From JBAWYM01 sp037143575 (GTDB lineage Bacteria > Patescibacteriota > Gracilibacteria > Peribacterales > Peribacteraceae), in assembly GCA_037143575.1 (NCBI GenBank), contig JBAWYM010000033.1:1-20457 (forward strand): DNA of 20,457 nucleotides, read 5' to 3'. The notes below the pieces were generated by a model, which did not search any database, was not told the origin of the DNA, and saw only the letters and a program-made list of their open reading frames with translations. This document shows, piece by piece, positions 1 to 6,292 of this stretch; within the stretch, counting starts at the first letter, position 1, and each line of letters begins with the position of its first letter. A program made the translations under genes and the position numbers.

Positions 1-108
1 TATCAACTGTTTTCTCAGCTATAGGACTTTCAGCGCTTGTTGAGTTTTCGAAACATATCATTCTGTTCTCTCTATGTTGGTATTTGTTGCTGATCCGCAT
101 AGTGAATT

Positions 109-405
109 TTAGAAATTGAATGTTGGGAGTTGTTCAGCGTGTCGATTCGCTTGCTCTTTAGCCTTTCGAAGATCGCGTGGAAAATCTCTAGTCACTACCT
201 GCGCGAGGATTGAAAGCTCTTTATCGTTCTTACGCAATTGTACTGCATTGTTCACTAGTTCCTGATTGATTATAAACAAGTCAGAATAAGTTGTTTCTCG
301 CTCTTGATCGGTCAAATCTGTGACAAGTTCACGGAGCGTATTTATCTGGGTCTGATCCAGTTCGGTTAATGTTTCAAGCCTGTGAAGAAAGTCTTGGATT
401 GTCAT
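109..405 (-). CDS. Small hypothetical helical protein
   Basis: This 98-residue protein is not recognised. It is strongly charged and predicted almost wholly helical, with leucine/isoleucine spacing that suggests a short coiled coil or helical bundle through most of its length. It has no cysteines, signal peptide or membrane segment. The ATG start sits about 10 nt from the probable transcription start of an extended -10 box at 422-430, and there is no Shine-Dalgarno sequence. It is divergent from the DedA-like gene. Base composition is more AT-rich than the housekeeping genes further on, as in the orphan genes at 6712 and 11441, which suggests a lineage-specific or accessory gene. That it is coding is inferred from the intact frame, its start and the promoter placement. 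Confidence 0.55.
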   Translation of the reverse strand: MTIQDFLHRLETLTELDQTQINTLRELVTDLTDQERETTYSDLFIINQELVNNAVQLRKNDKELSILAQVVTRDFPRDLRKAKEQANRHAEQLPTFNF

Positions 406-421
406 ATGGAGTAATCAGAGT

Positions 422-430
422 ATTATATCA
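422..430 (-). promoter_or_regulatory. Extended -10 promoter for the small orphan gene
   Basis: Read on the minus strand, the site is TGATATAAT: a consensus TATAAT with the upstream TG of extended -10 promoters. No good -35 box lies 16-18 bp upstream; the best is TTCCAA. The start codon at 405 would be only about 10 nt downstream of transcription start. Confidence 0.5.
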
Positions 431-515
431 AATTCCCTTTGGAATTGGAAGACCGATTAGCTACCAGAAATGGCAATACACAGGGATTACTTCGTATCGT
501 GCTATTCTTCTATCG

Positions 516-1106
516 ATGCTTCCGTCCACCTTCCTCGCCTGGTTCGCCCTCTACCGTTACCCCGCGTTCTACGTCGGTGCGATACTGGAAGGGCCAATCC
601 TCATGACGCTCTCGGGAGTGTTCCTCCATCTTGAGTATGTGCAATTCTGGCCTGTCTACATTGCGCTGATTCTCGGAGACCTTACCGGAGATCTGGCGTG
701 GTACAGCATTGGTCACTGGTATGCCCGTCCGTTCCTCGCGCGATTCGGCAAGTTCTTCAGCATTACCGAAGCAGCGCTTCAGAGTACCGAGCGATTCTAT
801 CGTCGTCATCACTCCAACATTCTCTTCTTCTCGAAGCTCACCATGGGATTTGGCTTCGCGCTACCCATCCTCATGACTGCCGGCATGATCCGTATTCCCC
901 TGAAGAAATTCATCGCGCTGAATGTTCTCGGGCAGATGATCTTCACCGGAATCCTTCTTTCCGTTGGGTATTTTTTTGGGAATGCCATTCTTACGATTAA
1001 CGAAGGGTTCCGCGTATTTTCGATTATTGCCTTCATCATCTTTATCTATCTTCTTTTCCATGGAGTTGGCCTATTTCTCCGTCGTCGCTTTTTCCCTCAT
1101 TTATGA
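516..1106 (+). CDS. DedA/VTT-family membrane protein
   Basis: This 196-residue polytopic membrane protein resembles the DedA (SNARE-associated/VTT) family of proton-driven lipid flippases and transporters. Visible family features are an EGP motif near residue 25, a GDLTGDLAWYSIGHWYA stretch at 54-70 matching the usual GD..G...Y.iGr core, a helix-turn segment before FFSKLTMGFGFALP at 104-117, an AG turn near 122, and a C-terminal hydrophobic helix ending in an Arg-rich cap. The canonical arginines of the RF.P..R motif are replaced (Lys107, then no Arg), so transport may differ. The frame is open upstream to 369, but that would overlap the divergent gene; the ATG at 516 gives the usual family length. 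Its TGA overlaps the next ATG by 4 bp, so the glycosyltransferase is translationally coupled, which suggests a joint envelope role. Confidence 0.8.
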   Translation: MLPSTFLAWFALYRYPAFYVGAILEGPILMTLSGVFLHLEYVQFWPVYIALILGDLTGDLAWYSIGHWYARPFLARFGKFFSITEAALQSTERFYRRHHSNILFFSKLTMGFGFALPILMTAGMIRIPLKKFIALNVLGQMIFTGILLSVGYFFGNAILTINEGFRVFSIIAFIIFIYLLFHGVGLFLRRRFFPHL

Positions 1107-1831
1107 TGCTTTCTATCATTATTCCGACTTTGAACGAGGAGTCCGTTCTCGCCAAAACTCTTTCTGAGCTTCAGGCTGGATTACAGAATATTCCCCACGA
1201 GCTCTTCATTTCCGATGGTGGCAGTAAAGACCGGACGGTGGTCATTGCTCAGGAAAATGACACACAGGTCGTCACAGATCTTTCTCCTGTGCGTCAGACG
1301 ATCGGGCGTGGGAGGAATCTGGGGGCGGTGAAAGCCAAGGGTGAAATTCTCCTTTTCCTCGATGCGGATATGACGATTCCGGATCCGGAGATGTTCTTCC
1401 GTGAACTCCTGGCTCTCTTCGATGCAGATCAGCAGCTCGTCGGTCTCACCGTTCCCCTCCGCGTGCTCCCGCATCTCCAGACCTTCGGCGATCGTTTCTT
1501 CTTCGGGTATGCCAATCTCCTCCGGCGTTTCCTGAATAATGTCCTGCATAGTGGCACTGCCCCCGGCGAATTTCAGATGATCAGAGCCAGTGTGTTTCAT
1601 CAGATCCAAGGCTATCGCGAAGATCTCGCTGCCGGAGAAGACAATGATCTATTCGCGCGACTGGCAAAGGTTGGCAGGACACACTTTTATGCGAAACGCT
1701 TCGCCTACCACACCGGACGCAGGGGCCACAAAGAGGGCTGGGGCAAGCTCTTCCTCATCTGGACGCTCAATCTCATCTGGGTGGCGCTATTCAATAAGTC
1801 GTACAGCAGGGAGTGGAAGGAGGTGCGCTAA
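1103..1831 (+). CDS. Family 2 glycosyltransferase
   Basis: This 242-residue GT-A fold glycosyltransferase of family GT2 transfers a sugar from a nucleotide-sugar donor, probably at the inner face of the membrane. The N-terminal SIIIPTLNEE (4-13) is the classic GT2 opening. DGGSKDRT (38-45) binds the nucleotide, and LDADM (86-90) is the metal-binding DXD motif. AGEDNDLFARL (177-187) matches the catalytic ED motif region. The tail from about 210 contains a hydrophobic helix that could anchor it in the membrane. It overlaps the DedA gene by 4 bp (ATGA), so the two are co-translated; translation could begin at either of two adjacent ATGs (1103 or 1106). Acceptor and sugar cannot be read from the sequence. 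A degenerate copy of the window's hairpin repeat follows the gene. Confidence 0.88.
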   Translation: MMLSIIIPTLNEESVLAKTLSELQAGLQNIPHELFISDGGSKDRTVVIAQENDTQVVTDLSPVRQTIGRGRNLGAVKAKGEILLFLDADMTIPDPEMFFRELLALFDADQQLVGLTVPLRVLPHLQTFGDRFFFGYANLLRRFLNNVLHSGTAPGEFQMIRASVFHQIQGYREDLAAGEDNDLFARLAKVGRTHFYAKRFAYHTGRRGHKEGWGKLFLIWTLNLIWVALFNKSYSREWKEVR

Positions 1832-1847
1832 ATAGTGTAAGAGCCTG

Positions 1848-1895
1848 TCATGGTGAGTCCTACGGTCCTTCAGGATAAACTCCGTCGAACTATGA
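1848..1895. repeat. Paired-hairpin repeat family, long-loop half element
   Basis: Arms TCATGGT (1848-1854) and ACTATGA (1889-1895) pair with one G-T wobble around a 34-nt loop that begins GAG and ends CTCCGTCGA. The same long-loop variant occurs inside dusB at 17911-17943. This copy has no second hairpin. It lies 17 bp past the glycosyltransferase stop and may act as a 3' hairpin. Confidence 0.6.
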
Positions 1896-1987
1896 ATCGA
1901 AGCCCAGAAGCCCCTATCAATCTGGGTGTTTGAGGGTGTACGACTGTTTCTTTGATCGATGCTGTGTCTCTTCGGTACGTTACTTTC

Positions 1988-2404
1988 ATGAAAGACTATT
2001 ACGTCTACATCCTCCTCTGTGCCGATGGCAGCTATTACACCGGGGTGACGAACGATTATGAGCGGCGTGTTGCCGAGCATCAATCGGGATCCGATCCTAA
2101 GAGCTACACACATCGACGGCGTCCTGTGAAGTTGGTGTACGTAGGAATCTTCGGAGATATTAACGAAGCGATTTCCTGGGAGAAGAGGGTGAAGGGGTGG
2201 ACTAGGAGGAAGAAGGAAGCGTTGATCAGAAGGGACTTTGAAGCTCTTCCATCACTCTCTCAATGTACCAATGGATCTCACTATCAATTATTCAAAGCGA
2301 TAGCATGTCACTCTGAGCGTAGTCGAAGAGCGACATGCGATCTCCTTTGCCATCCTTCGACTACGCTCAGGATGACAAAGGAAATCGCTCAGGATGATAT
2401 TTGA
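1988..2404 (+). CDS. GIY-YIG nuclease-domain protein with repeat-derived C-terminus
   Basis: This 138-residue protein has a single GIY-YIG domain of the small YhbQ/UPF0213 type. YYVYILLCADGSYYTGVT (4-21) is the GIY-YIG pair. Arg26/27 in ERRVAEH supplies the conserved Arg, and EKRVKGW (65-71) carries the catalytic Glu followed by the usual Lys-rich helix ending in ALI near 80. Stand-alone members normally stop near residue 90-100. Here residues from about 106 on (CHSERSRR...STTLRMT) are translated from the paired-hairpin repeat at 2301-2388, so the native stop was probably lost by repeat insertion. The frame is open upstream to 1952, but the ATG at 1988 directly precedes the domain. Cellular role is unknown; the domain is used in DNA repair and mobile-element nucleases. 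Confidence 0.82.
   Translation: MKDYYVYILLCADGSYYTGVTNDYERRVAEHQSGSDPKSYTHRRRPVKLVYVGIFGDINEAISWEKRVKGWTRRKKEALIRRDFEALPSLSQCTNGSHYQLFKAIACHSERSRRATCDLLCHPSTTLRMTKEIAQDDI
2301..2388. repeat. Paired-hairpin repeat, full copy
   Basis: Hairpin A has arms 2301-2314 and 2327-2340 (14 bp, 2 mismatches) around the 12-nt loop GAGCGTAGTCGA (2315-2326). Hairpin B has arms 2337-2356 and 2369-2388 (20 bp, 2 mismatches) around the loop TCGACTACGCTC (2357-2368). The two loops are exact reverse complements. The element encodes the C-terminus of the GIY-YIG protein. Confidence 0.85.
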
Positions 2405-2450
2405 CGGAGTTTATCCTGCGCGAGGTCGAAGGACTGCTCGTCATGGTATC
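2402..2450. repeat. Degenerate long-loop repeat in reverse orientation
   Basis: The reverse complement contains a cytosine-rich segment ending AGGATAAACTCCGTCAA, matching the long-loop variant at 1855-1888 (CAGGATAAACTCCGTCGA). Pairing of its arms is poor, so it looks like a decayed copy adjoining the full element. It fills the gap between the convergent GIY-YIG and glycosyltransferase genes. Confidence 0.4.
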
Positions 2451-2463
2451 GTTCAGTAATTCT

Positions 2464-3177
2464 CTATCGTACATCCACCGACTTCCTCGTCACCGGCTTG
2501 TGAATAATCGTCTCCGATAGGAAATTGGCGATGTAGCGTGTCCCCGTCCGGATGAAGCCTTCCTGTGCGAAGCGGCGGGCGGAGGTGTGTACCGAGAGCT
2601 TGGAGTGGAAGTGGACTTTACCTTTACACTTCAATCTGCGTCCCACGTTCGTATCGTCGCCGTAGAAGGTGATGGAGGTATCGAAGCCGTCGATGCTCTT
2701 GAGCGCACTCCTCTTCACCACGAAATTCCCTCCCACCACCACTGATCCGGTGATGCGTGATGCAGGCTCCGCCAGAAATCGCCAGTACCAGCGGACGAAC
2801 ATATTCTTCCAAGCGGGAAGATCGTAGAACTCACAGGAGCCACTCAATCCCACGAGCCCCGGGTCCTTCCGGAATTTATTCTCCACCGTTACGAACCATT
2901 TCTTATTGACCCGGGTATCCGCATCGATGAACGCGAGGAGATCGCCTTTGGCCTGCTCGTAACCTCTCTGGCGCGCGAAAGAGGTTCCTTTGCGTAGCTC
3001 CGAGAACACACGGACATCCTTGAATTTCTTCGCGATCTCTCTGGTACGATCGGTACTCGCATTATCCACGACGATGATTTCCTTAAGATTATCCGGAGCA
3101 TTGTCGATGATGCTCTTCAGGCATTTGCCGATGAACTTTTCCTCGTTGTGTGCAGGGACGATGATGCTGATGGTCAT
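2464..3177 (-). CDS. Family 2 glycosyltransferase
   Basis: This 237-residue GT2-family transferase has the GT-A fold. It opens with SIIVPAHNEE (4-13), then VVDNASTDRT (36-45) for nucleotide binding, IDADTRV (84-90) as the DXD metal site, and GGNFVVKRSAL (149-159) followed by FYGDDTNVGRRL (171-182), the acceptor-side and catalytic Asp region common in dolichol-phosphate-mannose-type and related GT2 enzymes. No transmembrane segment is evident, so it is probably soluble or peripheral. The frame is open upstream to 3249, but the ATG at 3177 sits right before the domain and gives the normal family start. It is convergent with the GIY-YIG gene. It is distinct from the GT at 1103 and not its recent duplicate. 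Donor and acceptor are unknown. Confidence 0.87.
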   Translation of the reverse strand: MTISIIVPAHNEEKFIGKCLKSIIDNAPDNLKEIIVVDNASTDRTREIAKKFKDVRVFSELRKGTSFARQRGYEQAKGDLLAFIDADTRVNKKWFVTVENKFRKDPGLVGLSGSCEFYDLPAWKNMFVRWYWRFLAEPASRITGSVVVGGNFVVKRSALKSIDGFDTSITFYGDDTNVGRRLKCKGKVHFHSKLSVHTSARRFAQEGFIRTGTRYIANFLSETIIHKPVTRKSVDVR

Positions 3178-3312
3178 GGGTATCGGAAGGAGCTTTTTCG
3201 ATCCTAGTATAAACCTGCGGTGAGGAGTCTGAAGGAAGACACGCTTCACATTCCGCTCGATTGCTCTTTCCTATGGTTTTCTGTTCATCATTGATCTTCC
3301 GTCCACTGTGGC

Positions 3313-3681
3313 ATGGATTACAGAGCGATGACGTATACTGTGCAGGTGTCCACTCAGCAATCCATCGCCGAGTACGTCCTCCAGCAATTATCAGATGCCG
3401 GCTCTGTCCGGCTTCGCAAGATGTTTGGCGAGTATGCTGTGTACTGCAATGGCAAAGTCGTTGCGTTGATTTGTGATGATCGTCTGTTCGTGAAGCTGAC
3501 GGCGGGTGGTAAAGATTTTGCAGGAAATCCCGAAGAAGTTCCGCCTTATCCAGGTTCCAAGCCCTATTTCCTGATTGATGAGGATCGCTGGGAAGACAGG
3601 ACGTGGTTGAGTGAGCTCATCAGGATTACCGAGAAGGAGTTGCCGATTCCAAAGGCGAAGAAGCCGCAGAGAAAAAAGTGA
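3313..3681 (+). CDS. TfoX/Sxy N-terminal-domain protein
   Basis: This 122-residue protein matches the TfoX N-terminal domain: QLSDAGSVRLRKMFGEYAVYCNGKVVALICDDRLFVKLT (about 25-64), with the RKMFGEYAVYxxGK signature, then PPYPGSKPYFLIDEDRWED and a closing helix LSELIRITEKELP. In proteobacteria TfoX regulates competence genes, but many bacteria carry only this N-terminal domain with no proven role, so function is not transferred. The extreme C-terminus is a basic tail rich in Lys/Pro. Start may be the ATG at 3313 or the second ATG at 3328; neither has a clear ribosome binding site. It precedes the next gene by 14 bp in the same direction, so the two are likely co-transcribed. Confidence 0.78.
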   Translation: MDYRAMTYTVQVSTQQSIAEYVLQQLSDAGSVRLRKMFGEYAVYCNGKVVALICDDRLFVKLTAGGKDFAGNPEEVPPYPGSKPYFLIDEDRWEDRTWLSELIRITEKELPIPKAKKPQRKK

Positions 3682-3695
3682 TGTATCATTGAGCA

Positions 3696-4169
3696 ATGAT
3701 CAACATCAAGCAATTTAGCATCGGCGCTACAGCGGCCATCATTACGAGTATGGGGCTGATCGCAGGTCTCACGCAGGGAGTCGATGCGAAGGTCGGAATT
3801 ATCACGGGACTTCTGATCATCGCGGTGGCCGATAACCTGTCCGATTCCTTCAGTATCCATATTTACAAAGAATCGGAAGGAGCATCTAGGCAGGAGGTGC
3901 TTATATCCACCTTTGGGAATTTTGCCGTGCGGTTCCTGATCGTCCTCACGTTCGCCATCATGGTCATGCTCTTTACACCCAATGTTGCGCTCATCGTTTC
4001 CTCAATTTGGGGGCTCGGGTTACTTGCGCTGCTCAGTTATCTCATTGCCCGTGAACAGAAGCTGGATCCTCTGCGGCACACGCTCTGGCATTTGGCGATC
4101 GCCGTGCTGGTGATTGCGGGGAGTAGAATGCTGGGGAATGTGATTTTGCAGTTTGTTTCACGCTCTTAG
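3696..4169 (+). CDS. Multi-pass membrane protein, possibly VIT1/CCC1-like
   Basis: This 157-residue integral membrane protein has about five hydrophobic helices (approximately 8-26, 33-49, 78-96, 98-116, 132-152). The segment GIITGLLIIAVADNLSDSFSIHIYKESEG (34-62), with acidic and Ser residues after a Gly-rich helix, resembles the signature region of VIT1/CCC1-type iron and manganese transporters, and the protein is short as in reduced members of that group. That assignment is tentative because the full metal-binding loop is not obvious. It sits 14 bp after the TfoX-domain gene. A plain 'membrane protein of unknown function' is the safe call; an ion-exporter role is inference. Confidence 0.65.
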   Translation: MINIKQFSIGATAAIITSMGLIAGLTQGVDAKVGIITGLLIIAVADNLSDSFSIHIYKESEGASRQEVLISTFGNFAVRFLIVLTFAIMVMLFTPNVALIVSSIWGLGLLALLSYLIAREQKLDPLRHTLWHLAIAVLVIAGSRMLGNVILQFVSRS

Positions 4170-4263
4170 GTGGTTGTATGCGGAACGAAGCCGGATGGAG
4201 CGGGTTACTGGGAATTATTACAACCGCAATACGTTGTAGGAATGAATATCTGTAAATCTGAAG

Positions 4264-4644
4264 TCAGCTAGATAAGTTTTGAGAGGGAATGCTTGGAATT
4301 ATATTTGTTAAAAAATTCCTGTACGAAACAAAATAGTAGAGAACAAAAAAGAAGAATACTTGAATGCCTGTGCATCCTATAATCAACAAAAACAGCCATC
4401 CCCATTGTTTCCTGCCAATCGCCCCAATGGCTAAAGCCAAGTAGATGAGGTAAAAAACCACAAGAAGATATTTAATGATTGATTTCATGATTGCACCAGA
4501 TATCCAATTTGAATGATCGATCGTACCCATACTGTTTATAAAATAAAACCAAGCCACCGGAATGATCATTGTCGCTGTAATATCAAATATCCATCGTTGG
4601 ACATGTGCGTATCTTTGCAAAAATCGATACAGAGTATTGAGCAT
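4264..4644 (-). CDS. Small integral membrane protein, hypothetical
   Basis: This 126-residue protein is not recognised. It has three clear hydrophobic helices: about 17-35, 50-72 and 78-105. The N-terminus is short and basic, and the C-terminus is polar and Ser/Pro rich. The frame runs on upstream through the tRNA gene, but the real start is the ATG at 4644: it is preceded by GGGGAG about 7 nt upstream, one of the few good Shine-Dalgarno sites in the window, and the upstream part of the frame is only tRNA sequence. The gene lies just downstream of tRNA-Gly on the same strand and may share its transcript. It is AT-richer than the housekeeping genes. Confidence 0.65.
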   Translation of the reverse strand: MLNTLYRFLQRYAHVQRWIFDITATMIIPVAWFYFINSMGTIDHSNWISGAIMKSIIKYLLVVFYLIYLALAIGAIGRKQWGWLFLLIIGCTGIQVFFFFVLYYFVSYRNFLTNIIPSIPSQNLSS

Positions 4645-4692
4645 TGATTTTCTCCCCAATAAAGGCGGTTTTTGCATTTGCGTGCTTGGAAA

Positions 4693-4766
4693 TGGAGCGG
4701 GTAGCGGGAATCGAACCCGCGTCCTCAGCTTGGAAGGCTGATGTACTACCATTGTACGATACCCGC
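4693..4766 (-). tRNA. tRNA-Gly (anticodon UCC)
   Basis: On the minus strand this is a complete 74-nt cloverleaf. The acceptor stem is GCGGGTA/TACCCGC, the D arm GTAC/GTAC with a 7-nt loop, the anticodon stem TCAGC/GCTGA with loop CTTCCAA giving anticodon TCC, a 4-nt variable loop, and the T arm GCGGG-TTCGATT-CCCGC. The discriminator is T and the 3' CCA is encoded. It reads GGA (and probably other GGN) codons. Confidence 0.97.
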
Positions 4767-4883
4767 TTGAAGGCAGCAGAAGCCGATGAAGCCAAAGAAG
4801 ACGAGAAGTGCTGCGGAAGCATAGTCGGTGATTCATCGATTGTGAAGCTTCTTTGAATGCATTTAAGGCCAATTCCTACCGCA

Positions 4884-4904
4884 GCTGGGGTTCGTTACCC
4901 CAGC
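4884..4904 (-). terminator. GC-rich hairpin just after yidD
   Basis: Arms GCTGGGGT and ACCCCAGC pair perfectly over 8 bp with a 5-nt loop, one base past the yidD stop codon on the minus strand. No T-tract follows, so it may be a weak or factor-assisted terminator, or a 3'-end stabiliser between yidD and tRNA-Gly. Confidence 0.4.
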
Positions 4905-4905
4905 G

Positions 4906-5268
4906 TCATTCTTTGCCTCGGTGCGAAATTTCCATAATTCGCTCTGGTGAAGGCTTTCGCCAAGGATTGCAGGTGATTACCCTGCCAAGGGTCATTATTC
5001 CCCCGATGATTACTCCTCGCGAAAGAATGATCTGCTTCCCGTATTCTGAGCACGTCGGTGAGTGCCGGCAATAGCCGTAGGTGTAGAGATGGCGCAGCAG
5101 TCCGTGATCCGGCGAGAGCGTGCGCTGGTATAGCGTTATGAGCGCAACGATTGTCTTTCGCGGGAAAAGCCAGAACCAGCTTGCCCTGATATTGCCGAAG
5201 TTGCTTGCAAAGAGCCTGTCGAAGTTGCTTGCAAAGAGCCTGTCGAAGTTGCGGAGCGGATTGCGCAT
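4906..5268 (-). CDS. yidD: Membrane protein insertion efficiency factor YidD
   Basis: YidD is a small membrane-associated protein that helps YidC insert proteins into the inner membrane. The family core is clear: KTIVALITLYQRTLSPDHG (38-56), GYCRHSPTCSEYGKQII (65-81) with the two conserved cysteines, and GRVITCNPWRKPSPE (95-109) with the conserved RxxxCNPW motif. Family members are usually about 70-90 residues; this one is 120. The extra length is an N-terminal extension containing a tandem 8-residue repeat (NFDRLFAS twice) encoded by a 24-bp DNA repeat at 5197-5244. The ATG at 5268 is chosen; an in-frame GTG at 5310 is possible. The core also contains a helix (LSRGVIIGGIMTLGRV) that would contact the membrane. 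It is divergent from the small membrane protein at 5316. Confidence 0.9.
   Translation of the reverse strand: MRNPLRNFDRLFASNFDRLFASNFGNIRASWFWLFPRKTIVALITLYQRTLSPDHGLLRHLYTYGYCRHSPTCSEYGKQIILSRGVIIGGIMTLGRVITCNPWRKPSPERIMEISHRGKE
5197..5252. repeat. 24-bp tandem repeat inside yidD
   Basis: The unit starting GAAGTTGCTTGCAAAGAGCC and ending TGTC occurs at 5197-5220 and exactly again at 5221-5244, with a partial third copy at 5245-5252. Each unit contains GAGCCTGTCGA across its junction, the loop sequence of the paired-hairpin family, flanked by GCAA and TTGC arms. Because 24 is a multiple of three, the yidD frame is preserved. Confidence 0.85.
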
Positions 5269-5315
5269 AGAGATTCTGAGCCGTAAGCTTCGCCATTGTA
5301 CGTTCCCCACTCCTC

Positions 5316-5570
5316 ATGGTCGACATGTCCACCGTTCTTCTGGGCCTCTGGATCGCCGTCGCGGTTCTGGTTCTCATCGTGCTCTATCACCTCATCTTCA
5401 TTGCCGTGGATCTACGCAAGATCTTCCGGAGATTCGAGGATATCACCCGTGAGGTGGAAGGGGTGATCATGAAGCCACTTTCCATGGCTGATAAGATCCT
5501 GGAATGGTTGGTCGAAATGGTCGAATCGCATCAGAAGAAGGCGATTAAGCATCCGAAGAAGGAAGCGTAA
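5316..5570 (+). CDS. Small single-pass membrane protein
   Basis: This 84-residue protein of unknown function has one strong N-terminal membrane helix (about 5-30, LLGLWIAVAVLVLIVLYHLIF). It is followed by a basic and amphipathic cytosolic segment (DLRKIFRRFEDITREVEGVIM) and a Lys-rich end. This layout, a single anchor plus a helix able to lie along the membrane, recalls small DUF948-like or YtxH-like envelope proteins, but no family motif is certain. The ATG at 5316 or at 5325 could be the start. It is divergent from yidD with 47 bp between starts and convergent with the gene at 5672, from which it is separated by an inverted repeat. Confidence 0.65.
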   Translation: MVDMSTVLLGLWIAVAVLVLIVLYHLIFIAVDLRKIFRRFEDITREVEGVIMKPLSMADKILEWLVEMVESHQKKAIKHPKKEA

Positions 5571-5656
5571 TAGTTATTGGTTGATTGGTTATTAGTAACT
5601 GGTTTGGGTTTAATAATGTGTCAGCTTAATACAAGAGAACCAGAAACCAATAACTA
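5571..5656. repeat. AT-rich low-complexity inverted repeat between convergent genes
   Basis: TAGTTATTGGTT (5571-5582) is the exact reverse complement of 5645-5656. Between them lie further degenerate copies of TTATTGGTT and TTAGTAACTGG words. The arm starts immediately after the upstream stop codon. The placement between two convergent genes suits a bidirectional terminator or spacer hairpin. Confidence 0.6.
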
Positions 5657-5671
5657 GAAACTATTAACTTT

Positions 5672-6169
5672 TTACAGTATCGGCTGCTCATCGATAAACA
5701 CTCGGATGAAGATCCGGCGCAGGACGTCGAATGATGCTTCCAGGATTTCGCCCAGCAGGCTATTGAGGCGACGGATCTTGGCGAAGAGCTTATTGAGCTT
5801 GTGCGCTGATCCGGGGGTAGATGCCGAAGGGTTCGTGCGAATCTGGCGCTGAAGCTTGTGAACCTCCTGTTCGATCTTCTTGGTGAGCTTCTCCTGCATG
5901 ACCGCTGCAACGGGAAGATTGGCGATTGCCAGGTCGCGGGGGGAGGGGAGCTTGGCCTGCGATCCGCTCTTGCCGCCTGTAGCTTTTCCTCCGCCACCAC
6001 CACCCAAATCACCCGAGCGGTCCTCGCCGAGGCGCTCGCTCATCTGGTCAATCGTCCCGAGGACTTCGAGAAGGCTCGCGATTTTGTCCGGCTGCGTCAC
6101 GGTGAGCGCCGGGCGGTCAATCGTCGGGATGAGGTCGGTGTGCGTGTCGGGGGTGGTCCCGGTTGCCAT
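5672..6169 (-). CDS. Hypothetical protein with Gly-rich linker and helical C-terminus
   Basis: This 165-residue protein is not recognised. It has three parts: a polar Thr/Asp/Pro-rich N-terminus with one helix (DKIASLLEVLGTIDQMSERLGED, about 28-50), a flexible Gly-rich linker containing six consecutive glycines (56-61), and a long C-terminal helical region (about 83-158) with basic residues and heptad-like spacing (KLTKKIEQEVHKLQRQI ... KLFAKIRRLNSLLGEILEASFDVLRRIF). No membrane segment or signal peptide is seen. A coiled-coil or oligomerising role is plausible. A TTGACT box 17 bp from GAAAAT upstream would start transcription almost at the ATG. Coding status is supported by GC-typical composition and the long intact frame. 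Confidence 0.6.
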   Translation of the reverse strand: MATGTTPDTHTDLIPTIDRPALTVTQPDKIASLLEVLGTIDQMSERLGEDRSGDLGGGGGGKATGGKSGSQAKLPSPRDLAIANLPVAAVMQEKLTKKIEQEVHKLQRQIRTNPSASTPGSAHKLNKLFAKIRRLNSLLGEILEASFDVLRRIFIRVFIDEQPIL

Positions 6170-6177
6170 TTATCTCT

Positions 6178-6206
6178 ATTTTCCCTCAAAATAGCGTAAA
6201 AGTCAA
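6178..6206 (-). promoter_or_regulatory. Possible promoter, nearly leaderless
   Basis: On the minus strand, TTGACT (6201-6206) and GAAAAT (6178-6183) are 17 bp apart. The -35 is 5 of 6 to consensus and the -10 is 4 of 6. Transcription would begin within a few bases of the ATG at 6169. Confidence 0.3.
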
Positions 6207-6292
6207 AGATTTTGGGATTCAGAAGGGATTGGGGATTGGTATATTAGGGATTAGGTACGTTCTCTGTACTTTTAGGTTCCATTTCTTCTCCC

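Noticed and set aside
369..515. Upstream extension of the DedA-like gene
   Set aside because: It overlaps the divergent small gene and its promoter; the ATG at 516 gives the usual family length.
2301..2388. CRISPR array
   Set aside because: Repeats here are paired palindromes dispersed across loci, without regular spacers and without cas genes.
4693..4766. Alternative genetic code (UGA as Gly, code 25)
   Set aside because: UGA ends rplA, the prgI, DedA, yidD and pilin frames at family-typical positions, and tRNA-Gly has a normal UCC anticodon.
4645..4872. N-terminal extension of the small membrane protein through the tRNA
   Set aside because: The extra part is translated tRNA-Gly sequence; a good Shine-Dalgarno supports the ATG at 4644.
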